Source of the DNA: Phaeodactylum tricornutum CCAP 1055/1
Lineage: Eukaryota > Bacillariophyta > Bacillariophyceae > Surirellales > Neidiaceae
Length of the DNA stretch: 64,000 nt
Direction: 5' to 3'
Assembly (NCBI RefSeq): GCF_000150955.2
Contig: NC_011676.1
Span: 516,419-580,418 of the forward strand
Made by a program: the position numbers and the translations under genes. The notes beneath the pieces are model-generated. The model ran no database searches and was not told the origin of the DNA. It saw only the letters and a list, made by a program, of their open reading frames with translations. Below are positions 21,901-31,510 of this stretch, one piece after another. Numbering within the stretch: the first letter of the stretch is position 1; every line of letters begins with the position of its first letter.

Positions 21901-22855
21901 GAAGAGTTCGAACTATGCCAGAGAAAAGCCCTGGAAAGAGACGTTGCCATGGCTCAGGAATATCAATCACCTCGATCCAGGTTCGAAGTACTTCGAGACA
22001 GCCTGTTCGTACAAAGTCTGACCATTCTCGATCCTCAGATATTCCTATTGTTCGGCTTGAATTGCCACAACATGCAATACAGGAATCTGTTACTCGAGCC
22101 ATCAGTGCCCCTTCCAGCGATTCAGATATAGCGTGTTTTAGCCCCGTATCTTCATGTCCCTTCCCCCCTACCAAGACTTTCATACATTCAAATAGGGCTT
22201 GGAGGCAGTCTTCGCCCCTATCTAAACCAGTGGACTGTGTCGAATCGCTCTGCAAACCTACTATTTCCTGTCCCGAAGGAATGGCCATAGCGCAAGCTTC
22301 GATGCACACTAGAGCTTTGGAGACGGACAATCGGCTAGTTGAATCATCTTTTACGTCTGGAGCTCGGACCAGTCCAATCAAAACTGTCAAGGTAAACGCT
22401 GCTCCCCGTAAACGTGTCCATGTGGCGCTCTGTCGTATGCGAGCAGAATCGTCATTAGTTTGCAATACCCAGCTATGCCGATCGCTCCGTAGTATCAATA
22501 GTAATGGTAAACTGGCAAAATCGAATATGATCAGTAGACTTGTTGAAATCTGACTAGGCGAAAAGTCCTCTTTTAAAAGCTCCAGCCCTCGTCGCAAGTG
22601 CTTCAAGACTTCGATCTGATTTTGCAGCAAAAAAAGAAACTGTTCATGGTGCGCAAACCCGTCTTGCGTTATTTGAAGCGATCTAGGACGATCCAGTTCC
22701 TCTAGAGTCTTCAAAAGGTCCAACAGCTTGCGGAGTATTGGACTGAGGCGGAGCAGCACCAATTTAGCAACAACGCTCACATCGCTTTCGTTGCCAATTG
22801 CCTGTCGCTCTTGGTAACTCTCCCTATTCTCATACCCCGAATGACTCGTTTCCAT
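18982..22855 (-). CDS. TTI1: TTI1-like HEAT-repeat protein (TEL2-TTI1-TTI2 complex), with a frame break near 21,200
   Basis: Two long overlapping frames make one TTI1-like protein of about 1290 aa. The 5' part (22855 to about 21200) holds N-terminal HEAT-like helices (RLSPILRKLLDLLKTLEEL, RRGLELLKEDFSPSQIS). The 3' part (about 21250 to 18982) holds TTI1 landmarks: PLALYPLLEKIGF, ILSRCAYLLAHPCLAVQIRS, SLWPVVAARLKV and ASRFRENAWPCIV. TTI1 acts with TEL2 and TTI2 as a co-chaperone for PIK-related kinases (mTOR, ATM, ATR). The frames differ by one base. I found no convincing small intron: a 133-bp GTTATG...AACAG intron would restore phase but remove a conserved-looking stretch (RLANGYLSWIG). The break could be an unusual intron, a sequence error or a real frameshift. 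Confidence 0.8.
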
Positions 22856-24021
22856 CTTAAATCCTTAAACGCCTATAAATCCTGTGACTGCATTCAAGTG
22901 TTGTCATATTAATCGCCAGGTTCTCTTTTTCTTGGCAAGCATCACACGTTTCTGCCGGGTCCATGGTGAACTTGAACAGGAATTGCGGAATGGGAACGAG
23001 AGCATGGAAAAGAGGGTCAGGGCGAGTGCATGAAATCCTTAACTGTAAGCCAGAAAATATTGTTTAATTCTGTCAAGTTTGGCAGTCAAATGGGACATGT
23101 CCGGCAGAAAGCGACATGTCACACAAAGAGATTTGAAAAAGAGCGAGCTCTCATCTCGAGCTAAATTATATGTTCGATGGATTTTGGGATATGATCATCC
23201 TATGAAACAAGCCAACGGATTGAAAGTAAGACACAGAGAAGTGTTGGAAGTAACCATCGGAGTAAGCGATGAAATAGCGAAGGATTAGCGATCAAACAGC
23301 GAGGTTTGAGAGGAAACAGAACTAGTGAAAAGTAAAATAGAGATCACAACAACAAGCACTAGAGCAGTGTGAAAGAGTAGATCAAACGTAAAGGAGAAAT
23401 ACGAGAGAATCTATTTATTACGTCTCTGTTGTCGACTAGTCACTCAGACAGTCAAAAGATCAGAAGAAACCGGAGTTTTCAACATAATTCTCAGTGGGCG
23501 TCACCATAGGAGGAAGATATAAATTTAGGTTTTCTACATATTATTCATGTATCTGCAAGTTGCCGCGTCCCACGCTTTAGGGCATGTCCTACGGATCGAT
23601 TACAGGTAACTTTGTAAAACATACATTATCTAACGTAAATGGAAGTTGCATCTGTAAACGGAAGGTGTAAGCATAGATCTACGCAGTATTTCGTCAGAAA
23701 GATTTGGCATATAGATACCCAATGTATCGCTAGCTGCTTCCATGATTGTGTACCGTCTGTTGACTTCTGGGAATGAGACAAATGACGCATATGGCTTACG
23801 TTTGTGTGCGCCATCCTAGCGTGCATTGCAATGCGTACTTTTTACTTTTAGGCAAACTTTTATTGAGATTGAATTGGCATGTCCTACAGGATGTGGTCAC
23901 CATCATAACACTGGGTTAGCCTGACTCAATCTTTTCTCAGGAATGCCGCAAAGGACTCCTCAGAGTTGGCAATTAATAAAGCTTACATAGAAGCCAGCCA
24001 TAGTTTTAGGACCCAGTTCTT
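22856..24021. other. AT-rich intergenic region of 1.2 kb, no gene seen
   Basis: No frame here exceeds 70 codons or shows motifs. The only structure I see is a 12-bp direct repeat, ggcatgtcctac, at 23581-23592 and 23876-23887. No terminal inverted repeats or transposon-like coding sequence are visible. Confidence 0.5.
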
Positions 24022-24471
24022 TTAGAAAAGCATGCCTTCTTCAGCGGCAACCAATAAGGCCAAAATTCCAACCCCGACAACGAGTAATAGCTGAGTCGGG
24101 GCCTGACGACGGGAACGAGGAGTCGTACTACATCCACAGGTATTGGACGCTTCCGCCAACAACCTTGTCTTCATACTGTTGGAAACATTGCTTTTGGTTC
24201 CAGCCGTGATTATTTCATCCGCCGAGCCGACTTCGTCCTGAGTTGATGTTGGCAACGAAATAGAATGAGTCGTTGTGGACGCTGGAACTGGCCTTATCGT
24301 TTGTTCGGAAGACAATTCTGCTGATCGTACGGGCACAAGTGCTGAACATTGACTTCTCCCGAAAAACGACGTTGGGTGCCGTAAGACCACAAAAGCGTTG
24401 GCACTAGTAGCCTTGAGTAGCGCAATACAAAGCAGTAAGTGCGTGAGCCGAAGGCGGTCTAATGTCGTCAT
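24022..24471 (-). CDS. Small plastid-targeted-looking single-pass membrane protein, unknown function
   Basis: A 149-aa protein whose first in-frame ATG is 24471 (upstream the frame opens only with TTG). Residues about 7-25 form a signal peptide (LRLTHLLLCIALLKATSANA) followed directly by F-V-V-L-R-H. This matches the diatom plastid presequence rule: signal cleavage before Phe, then a Ser/Arg-rich transit region. The middle is Ser/Thr-rich and disordered. A CGC motif (NTCGCSTTPRSRRQ) precedes a C-terminal membrane helix (TQLLLVVGVGILALLVA) and the tail EEGMLF. A plastid membrane location is inference. I do not recognise the family. Confidence 0.6.
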   Translation of the reverse strand: MTTLDRLRLTHLLLCIALLKATSANAFVVLRHPTSFFGRSQCSALVPVRSAELSSEQTIRPVPASTTTHSISLPTSTQDEVGSADEIITAGTKSNVSNSMKTRLLAEASNTCGCSTTPRSRRQAPTQLLLVVGVGILALLVAAEEGMLF

Positions 24472-25425
24472 AATGTGCGGGAAATGGAGAAGAACGGATA
24501 TCGAAAGAAATTTGTAAGCAGGCTCTGTGAATTGTATGTTGCCTGTGAATGCCAGTACCTTTTTCGGATGAAATTTTTGTTTGGGAGGCCGTTTACAGTT
24601 ATTTGACAGAATTAGAAATAGACCACACGAAACCAGTAAGGCGAATGTTATGTCTGACTGTGAGTTACCCCGAGGATCCCAAAAACCCAATCAAAAGCCT
24701 CAGATTGGCAATTTGTTTTGGGGCAAACCGTTTTTACGATGAGTTGACGGTTTTATCTACGTCATCATTCCTGCACAGACACTAGAAAGTGGAGCCCACC
24801 TTAACTTAAATTTCCTTCTCATTGTCGTATTTTAGTTTTATTAACATTTTCATGCAGTATTGAGTGACGCTTCAATACCTACTTACTGCATGAAATGACT
24901 AAAAGCCTGATCAATCCCCAGCTGTTCCCAGCTCGAGCAAACTCCGCCTGCCTGAAAATTTACAGGAGATGCGACGAAGCGGCAGCACTTTGGATTTTAA
25001 GAACGACCGAGGTTGGCCCACGCTGCGTTCGCGACTTTTGCGGAGCACCGGGTAGAAAACGAGCATGGAAACCGGAAGAGGGGCCAGGGCCAAATCAACA
25101 CACACACAGACAGACACAGCGAAGACCGCGTAAGTGTTTTCTCTAGAGATCACATCATACACTTATTGACAGCAACGAATAGAGTTTTTGTTCAAAAGCT
25201 GTTGTTGTGGCTACGAACGAGCAACATTGCAAGAAGCAATAAGAACATCAACAAAACTTGCCGGCTGCCTAAACTTGTGGGACATTATCGCACGACCGCT
25301 CGAACAGAGAGTCTCGCAAATAGCCAGCTCGGCTGACTAGCAAGTACCCACGATCACTTTAAAACCATTGGAATGCAACAGGAGATATTTTTCTTTAGCA
25401 ACCAACACACAATCAGCTTGAAGAA
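24472..25425. other. Divergent intergenic region with one strong hairpin
   Basis: About 950 bp between the plastid-type miniprotein (-) and the RING gene (+). It holds a 12-bp perfect inverted repeat listed separately and a short CA/GACA-rich tract near 25100-25120. No convincing gene is present. Confidence 0.45.
24848..24895. repeat. 12-bp perfect inverted repeat (hairpin)
   Basis: Arm tttcatgcagta (24848-24859) is the exact reverse complement of tactgcatgaaa (24884-24895), with a 24-nt loop. The loop contains a partial inner match (ttgag / cttcaa). It lies about 380 bp upstream of the minus-strand miniprotein start. It could be a regulatory palindrome or a remnant of a small element. Confidence 0.6.
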
Positions 25426-26719
25426 ATGAGAGGTCTCTTTCGTGCTCTGGTAGTGTCATCCCGTCTGCTGCAAAGTGATGACGGGATTGACCCATCTGTA
25501 CCAAACAACGGCGACAGCGAGCCACAGCCATCAACAGAAGACCAAGAAAATGCACGTGATGCCTACGAGTTCGTCGCTTTTCTGCTCTGGTACATATTCC
25601 TAGTTCTTTGTTGTGTAGTTCCCACTTGCTGCGCGTATCGTCGACGGCGTATCGTGGAACAGCGCATCGCTCTACAGCAGGCCAATATGTCTCGGTTACA
25701 GCAGAGTAATTTGTTTATCTTGTCTAACATGCACGCCCGGCGTGACGGGGAACAATTGCAAGCCGAACGATTGCGGCTGTTGACGCAGGAATTGAAGAGC
25801 ACAACAATGGTACGTCGTCGGACACACTAAGAGGCCTGTAGACGTATCGACCGACTATATTGTTTACACTAATCACGTTCTATTTCAACGACGTCACAGA
25901 CTATTGCAGCGAAACGATTTGAAAGAAAAATCTACGGGTGAGACATCTTCAACTTCGGCAGCTCCATGGGATAAATCGTCTATCCAGTCAGTTACGGCGG
26001 CAGAGGAGGCTGCTCCTGCGTCCGTTGCAGCAATACGACCAGAAATTACCGATGCTGCTTCCTCCCATGATGCGCTCGCGTACGAATTAGAAGAAGCAGA
26101 AGATGCGTTAGTTCTGCACCTCCCGTCGAATCTGATCAATGGTAATCGTGATGTACCAGGATTCTGCGCGATTTGCCTATGCGGTTACGAGGTTGAGGAA
26201 GAAGTGTCGTGGTCTCCGCAGGCGGCTTGTCAACACGCCTTCCATCGGGATTGTATATTGTCTTGGTTGAGCAAAAAGGAGGAACCACAATGTCCCGTCT
26301 GTCGTCAAGAGTTCTGCAGTGTGCCAGCCATGGAAGAAGCTCCGACCAGCAGCAATAGCACGAATGCGTTTACCCACCCTTTTTCATATCCGGAATCCTT
26401 CTCGAATGCTTTAGCGCGATCCCGGATGGGGACGTCCAGCGCGAGCAACGATCGTTCTGCCTCGCCAAACGATAACAACGGTTTTATCCTTAGCTCTTTA
26501 TGGGCGCCACCACCGGCAATCATTCCGGCTAGAACCGAACTCACGGCGATGCGGCAGTCAGAATCGAGCCGACAGAACGCAACTACAAGGAATTCTGCTG
26601 CACCTCGAGTGCCGGATGCCTCGTTGGCTGGGAGCGAAATGTCTTCGACGGTTGAGCGCGATGTGGAAACTGGAGACGCAACAGCTCGTTCCACTACCTC
26701 AGCAGATGTACACGTATAG
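25426..26719 (+). CDS. Membrane-anchored RING-H2 E3 ubiquitin ligase candidate
   Basis: Two exons (25426-25809, 25910-26719) with a 100-bp GTACGT...TTGCAG intron give 397 aa; the acceptor was chosen because it keeps the RING frame. A membrane helix (about 47-66, VAFLLWYIFLVLCCVVPTCC) is followed by a basic, Gln-rich amphipathic helix (RRRRIVEQRIALQQANMSRL). The RING-H2 finger lies near residues 215-265: FCAICLCGYEVEEEV, ACQHAFHRDCILSWL, then CPVCRQEF, that is C-x2-C...C-x-H-x2-H-x2-C...C-x2-C. The C-terminus is Ser/Thr-rich and disordered. The layout is like plant ATL-type ligases. The substrate is unknown. Confidence 0.85.
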
Positions 26720-26956
26720 GGACAGATACCGATTTGGAATTGATGAAGTTGTAATGTGCACTGTACGTTTATTTTAATTAATAGAGCGAACGAATTTTTC
26801 CCATTTAACCTGTTTGTGCGAGGGTATTTCCGGTTTGTTCGTCACAGTATCGCTCAGCGCAATTTCATCGAGAGCAACACTCTTTTGCATGCGCCTTTCT
26901 TGAAAAGGAAAGAGAATGTCGCGTACATGCTGATACCGAATTCGACGATACTCCGG

Positions 26957-27967
26957 TTATAATGGCCGACTCATGCTTGTCTTGATAGCCTGAACGGTAC
27001 CGTACGGATCGGCAGCTTGCAAAACTGACTTGATTGCAGCCACGCCATCAGCTCCGTGCGTTTGGACCGGAATATGGCAATTGGTGGCATCAATCCCACC
27101 AATTGCCAGCACTTTGGGCACGGCAATGTTCGAGTCTAAATCCATCGCTGCGCGATCATGGAGTTTTTGCCGGATAATACCCGGTAACTCGGGACCTTCC
27201 AAATCAGCCGTCTCCTTTTCCGGATGTGAATCCGACAGGTAGCACGTACCGACAAATATATAGTCAGCTCGATAGGTATGATAGGCTTCCATTGCGGATT
27301 CGACGCTGTGGCACGAAGTTCCAATCAAAGCGCTGGGATATTGGCTGCGGACCTCGACGATGCAATCGCGGTTCAATTCCTTGGCGTGAACACCATGAGC
27401 CCCCGACGTCGCTAGCAAGTGCTTCCAGTCACTCGACAGTACTACACTAAACGTATAGTCAATTGACCAGGAAACCAGTTGCTTCGCCAACATGAGTACC
27501 CGGCGCTCCTGATTGCGGTCGAACGCGTCCCGTTTTTGGATACGTACGGAGACGACGTCTACCATCTTGGTCGAGACTGCTTGGTTTAGACAAGTGAGGG
27601 CCTGTTCAAGCTGGTCGTCGCTGTCACACGAATATTGATCGGTTATCACGGCCAAATATGGACCCTGTTGGCGGAGAAATGGGCTGTGTCTTGGCGCGTC
27701 AGAATCGACCAGAGATAGATGACCCGGGGTCGCACGATGTGCTCGCTGATCCGCACGTTGGACACCACCCACCAGCAGTGAAAACGGACCATTCTTTTCG
27801 AGAAACCCTAATACGCAAAAGTCTCGACACCCCAACAGGAATGCATAGAGTTGAAGAGGAATTAGTGGGTTTTGGTGGTATCTCATCTGGGTGACAATCA
27901 GAATGGAAATCTGGCAGAGCTTGACCTGTTGCCTACGTAATCGACTACTAATTGTGACAATGAACAT
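26957..27967 (-). CDS. Thiamine-phosphate synthase/TenI-like TIM-barrel protein
   Basis: A 336-aa frame. Residues 105-330 look like the ThiE/TenI superfamily: GPYLAVITDQYS, SVRIQKRD (compare QLREK), SGAHGVHAKELNRD (compare GVHLGQED), ALIGTSCHSVESAMEA, ADYIFVGTCYLSDSHPE, VPKVLAIGGIDATN and GADGVAAIKSVLQAADP. ThiE couples HMP-PP and thiazole phosphate; TenI-type relatives have other or isomerase roles. Several ThiE ligand residues look substituted, so true thiamine-phosphate synthase activity is not assured. The first ~90 residues have two hydrophobic patches and could be a targeting presequence. An internal ATG (MRYHQNPLIPLQL) is an alternative start. Confidence 0.75.
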   Translation of the reverse strand: MFIVTISSRLRRQQVKLCQISILIVTQMRYHQNPLIPLQLYAFLLGCRDFCVLGFLEKNGPFSLLVGGVQRADQRAHRATPGHLSLVDSDAPRHSPFLRQQGPYLAVITDQYSCDSDDQLEQALTCLNQAVSTKMVDVVSVRIQKRDAFDRNQERRVLMLAKQLVSWSIDYTFSVVLSSDWKHLLATSGAHGVHAKELNRDCIVEVRSQYPSALIGTSCHSVESAMEAYHTYRADYIFVGTCYLSDSHPEKETADLEGPELPGIIRQKLHDRAAMDLDSNIAVPKVLAIGGIDATNCHIPVQTHGADGVAAIKSVLQAADPYGTVQAIKTSMSRPL

Positions 27968-28685
27968 TTTTTCGAAGTTTGCAGTTGACGCTAAAAATTT
28001 TGTAAGTAGTTTTTTGAGGAAATTAGCTAAATGGGTGCTCAGACCATATCAAATCTATTAAATGGGTGGTATGCTAAGTAACCATTTGTACTTGATAAGT
28101 TTTTTTCCTTTGACTACTATATCAAGTTTTAACAGTAAAAGTATTTTGAAAAGTTTTGAAGATTCGTAAAGAAATGAGAACAAGAGAACTCTGAAGGCAA
28201 GCAAACAATAGTTCAAACCTACCATACGGAACAGATTGGATTGACTTCGGGCTAAGCAGCCTTTTTGCGGATCCTTTGGAAACTGGAACCATCGCCATTT
28301 CCGCAGTTGCAAAAAGAAGTTAAGGTGACAGTGAGTAAGTGCTGTTGGGTAATTGATCGGCAACAGTCGCCATCTCAGGCAAATTCATGGTTTTTAGCTT
28401 AAATTGCTTGAATACTTATCATGCTAAACGAAGATACTTATAATGAGCACCTTCTGTCCCCTTTTAGAACTTATCCCATCTTTACAGATAGCGAATTTTC
28501 TAAAGATTTCATTTGCTGATTTTGAAACTTTAAATATCTAATGTAAAGGATATTTCATGCACGAATTGCGTCACAGTTGGCGGAAACCATCAAAAAGCAA
28601 AATGGAGCAGCGACCAAACCGCTTCCATATCGCATGTGACCATTGACCATTACTTGCTACTTATTGGCCCAAATGAACCGACACG
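27968..28685. other. Divergent AT-rich intergenic region, no gene seen
   Basis: About 720 bp between the ThiE/TenI-like gene (-) and the DUF501 gene (+). It is AT-rich with only short, motif-free frames. It must hold both promoters. Confidence 0.45.
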
Positions 28686-29666
28686 ATGTCATCTACCAAA
28701 AACGCATATCACGATCCTACATTGCCGACAACTAGTATCAGTAGAGTGGTACCGTACAAGCGCAAGGTTCCAGGACGTTCCGCACGGAGACGCCGGAAAA
28801 AGCTCTTGGATATACAGAGAGCCGTAAGCGCAATTAATGATTCACAAACAGGTTCACACTGTCCGATAGACAAGCCCTCGGTCATACCGCAAGATCGGTC
28901 TAGAGTGTGGCCGGCGGTGGTCGAAAAAAGGAACGAGTTTGGATGGAACAACGACGACGAAAATCTTCTAATCGCGCAACTGGGCTACCTTCCCGGCAAC
29001 GCGATCCGTGTCACTTGTCGCAGAACTCATTCGGAAGAACTTACCGGATCTCCGCACGAAGAAAGCAGTACCGGAAATGACGATCCCGTGGTTGTTCAGC
29101 TGTATCCAATCGTCCTCCGGGAGGAGTATTCTGGAGGAAAGTCGGACGGCCGAAAATTCAAAGGCAGAAAGCGGCAAAAACTACAACCACTGGATGATGA
29201 CCAACAGGGGACCAGCGGAACGCCAATGGACGGAATTGTCCTGGAGCCGTTCCCTACCATGTACTGGTTAGTGAATCCACTGTTGCGAGCGCAAATATCC
29301 AAGCTGGAAGTGGAAGGCTATGGAGCAAATTTTCAGCAACGTCTCGCGGAGAATTCGGACGAATTGGCAAGAATGAAACGAGCCCACGATGCCTACGGTA
29401 AAGAGAGGTTGGATCTGCTGACGGCTCCGGATCGGCAACTTATTCAATCTCGTCGATGGGAGAGCGCGTTCGCGATTGACCGCGGGGTTGCCGGAATACG
29501 CAATTTTGGCAGCGTCAAGTGTCTGCACGCACACACCGCGCATTACCTCAGTGGTAATAGCGACAACTTGATTGGTCAGTGGGTCATGGAAGCCATTGCT
29601 TCTAAAGCTGAAGTGGGCACAAACGGCGTGGCAGCTTTGAAAGCGAATGAAGAATCGGAATCATAG
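28686..29666 (+). CDS. DUF501-family protein with basic N-terminus
   Basis: A 326-aa intronless protein. The C-terminal half matches the DUF501 pattern: EPFPTMYWLVNPLLRAQISKLE, then ELARMKRAHDAYGKERLDLL, GVAGIRNFGSVKCLHAHTAHYL and NLIGQWV. The His-containing KCLHAH block is the family hallmark. DUF501 is mostly bacterial and has no established function. The N-terminus adds a basic stretch (VPGRSARRRRKKLLD, about residues 29-43) that could be a nuclear signal, and an inserted GRKFKGRKRQKLQ segment splits the conserved region. The family call is firm; the role is unknown. Confidence 0.8.
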   Translation: MSSTKNAYHDPTLPTTSISRVVPYKRKVPGRSARRRRKKLLDIQRAVSAINDSQTGSHCPIDKPSVIPQDRSRVWPAVVEKRNEFGWNNDDENLLIAQLGYLPGNAIRVTCRRTHSEELTGSPHEESSTGNDDPVVVQLYPIVLREEYSGGKSDGRKFKGRKRQKLQPLDDDQQGTSGTPMDGIVLEPFPTMYWLVNPLLRAQISKLEVEGYGANFQQRLAENSDELARMKRAHDAYGKERLDLLTAPDRQLIQSRRWESAFAIDRGVAGIRNFGSVKCLHAHTAHYLSGNSDNLIGQWVMEAIASKAEVGTNGVAALKANEESES

Positions 29667-29720
29667 CACCCAGAAGTGTGTGACAAGAAGAAGCGGTGCT
29701 TGTGATTGAGTTCAAAAGTA

Positions 29721-30863
29721 CTATAGCTGTCTTAGGTATCCTTGCAATCGACCGCGAACGGAATCATCATAGATTTGCTGTTTATCCAAAGAAAATATTG
29801 ACAGAGCCTCCAAGCACAACTTAGATGTAGTGCCGACTCGGTATCCTTGTTCCACCAGGTCATTCCCAACTTGCTTTTGCTGTTGCCATCGCTGCTCGTT
29901 TACCCACTCATCTACAACTGTTTGAATATCGTTTGCGGACGCTTGCGTTGGTCGTAGTAAGTTGCACGCCACCTCCCACCGGCCCTCGGAGTAGGGTAAA
30001 GTAAGGGCCTCGACCCCCGCCAGGCCTCCGTCACGCTCCCGTACCCGTCGCGTCAATGACCGTGCCATCGCCAATGTACAATGCCTGGTCAACCGAATAT
30101 TGTAATTTTCCACAAACTCAGGTGGGGCGCCGACCATCGCTACCTCCACCACCGGATGACTACAACGTTTGCCCCCTTTTCCATGGTCCAGCGATAAGCC
30201 ACCCGAGTGAAAGAAAGAGGTTTGTTCTTTCCGGACAATGGCTAACGGAATTGCCTGTGGATGCGCCGTTCCGTAGTAAAACACTTGAACATTCAGTGCA
30301 GACAGCCGATCGCCAATCATTCGCGCTGCCAAACCGCTCGGCGTCGTACTCGTTGCTGTTGTTGCAGCATGCTTTGAAGTTTCGTCGCGACCGGTGATTG
30401 GCATGACGGCAACGTGATCAACCAGACCTACGTTCGGGTGAGATACAGATTCCGTGTGGACATCGCTAGAAGAAGATAAACCATCGGACGCTTGCCGTAT
30501 GCTTTGGATGGCGTCTGCGGCGAGTTTCGACGCTAGGGATGCCACGTGCGGTGCCGTTCCCGCCAAATGAAATGACGATCGATTGTAGACTGGATCTGCG
30601 TACGCGTGCACCACTGCCGCCGACCTGGTTGACGGAGGGCCGGAGTCCGCGCTGATCGCGACTAAGTGTGCACAGTGCTCCTGAGTTTGGCGCAGTAGAT
30701 CCAAAAGGAGAGGGGCGTGACTGGGCATGCCTCCGACGGAAACGTAGACGTTGCAGGCGACTTGTGCGGTGGGAGAAACAAGGCGGGAAGCATTCGCCGA
30801 AGCTGCCGCCTTTTGTACGGCAATCATAGATACTACTCCCCTCCACAAAGCGATAAAAACCAT
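29721..30863 (-). CDS. Formiminotransferase N-domain-like protein (FTCD-like)
   Basis: A 380-aa protein resembling the formiminotransferase half of FTCD and its plant stand-alone relatives. Visible blocks: NVYVSVGGMPSHAPLLLDLL at the usual VPNFSEG position, AYADPVYNRSSFHLAG (compare D-x-x-xNRSxxTxxG), SHPNVGLVDHVAVMPI (compare HPRxGxxDVxPFxP), NVQVFYYGTAHPQ, and VGAPPEFVENYNIRL. The human enzyme moves a formimino group from N-formiminoglutamate to tetrahydrofolate. No cyclodeaminase domain follows. Several catalytic-site positions appear altered, so the reaction is uncertain. The hydrophobic N-terminus (MVFIALWRGVVSMIAV) may be a targeting sequence. It converges with the DUF501 gene with a 54-bp gap. 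Confidence 0.75.
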   Translation of the reverse strand: MVFIALWRGVVSMIAVQKAAASANASRLVSPTAQVACNVYVSVGGMPSHAPLLLDLLRQTQEHCAHLVAISADSGPPSTRSAAVVHAYADPVYNRSSFHLAGTAPHVASLASKLAADAIQSIRQASDGLSSSSDVHTESVSHPNVGLVDHVAVMPITGRDETSKHAATTATSTTPSGLAARMIGDRLSALNVQVFYYGTAHPQAIPLAIVRKEQTSFFHSGGLSLDHGKGGKRCSHPVVEVAMVGAPPEFVENYNIRLTRHCTLAMARSLTRRVRERDGGLAGVEALTLPYSEGRWEVACNLLRPTQASANDIQTVVDEWVNEQRWQQQKQVGNDLVEQGYRVGTTSKLCLEALSIFSLDKQQIYDDSVRGRLQGYLRQL

Positions 30864-31510
30864 GCACGTTACATATTAGGCGAACGGCACCGATGAGATT
30901 CTCGACTGTTCCGTGCCGAAGGATTTACCGAGTAGAATCTGTTTCACTTCCAGTGTTGCTGGCGCTTTCCACTTGTGGTTGGTGTACTCTAGAGTCCATT
31001 TTGTGCGGTCAGCATAGGAAATGATCAGACAACGACATTATTCAAAAATATGAATAAGTAGCATCTGATCCTTCTGTTGGAACTTCGTGGGATACTCTAT
31101 GTTAGCAACCCGAATGTACAACAGTATAAGCTCGCATTTTATTATTATCGATTTGAGCTGGCCATGCCCCCCGCCGGCGGCTTTTGAGAGCGCTGGAAAC
31201 CGACGGTAGTACTCACTCTATATTAGGTATGAGTATATTGATATGCTCCGGCGGTTTGTAAATTCTCATTTATTGAGAGTGGGTCTCTATATAGCATAAC
31301 CTCCACCTAGAGTAGAGTCGAGTCGCCAATCTAGATAGAGACTACCCCATCGACAACCGCGCCAAATGCCATGATTCCGTAATTTTCACTTTTATTTTGA
31401 GGTTCCGTACGGATACAGCGCACAAATCCTTATTCCCGTAAACATTCGGAAAAGTTGCGCGTTGAAGGCCGCTCTCTGACTACTTACACAACAAAGAGCT
31501 GTCGCAAACC
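30864..31510. other. Divergent intergenic region, no gene seen
   Basis: About 650 bp with no convincing frame. Short matches such as gtctctat (near 31290) and atagagac (near 31340) form a weak inverted repeat only. It must hold two divergent promoters. Confidence 0.4.

Noticed and set aside
24472-24690. 73-codon extension upstream of the plastid-type miniprotein
   Set aside because: Begins with TTG and would bury the signal peptide; the ATG at 24471 places it at the N-terminus.
31200-31350. Possible MITE-like inverted repeat
   Set aside because: Only 8-bp arms (gtctctat / atagagac) with imperfect flanks; no target-site duplication visible.
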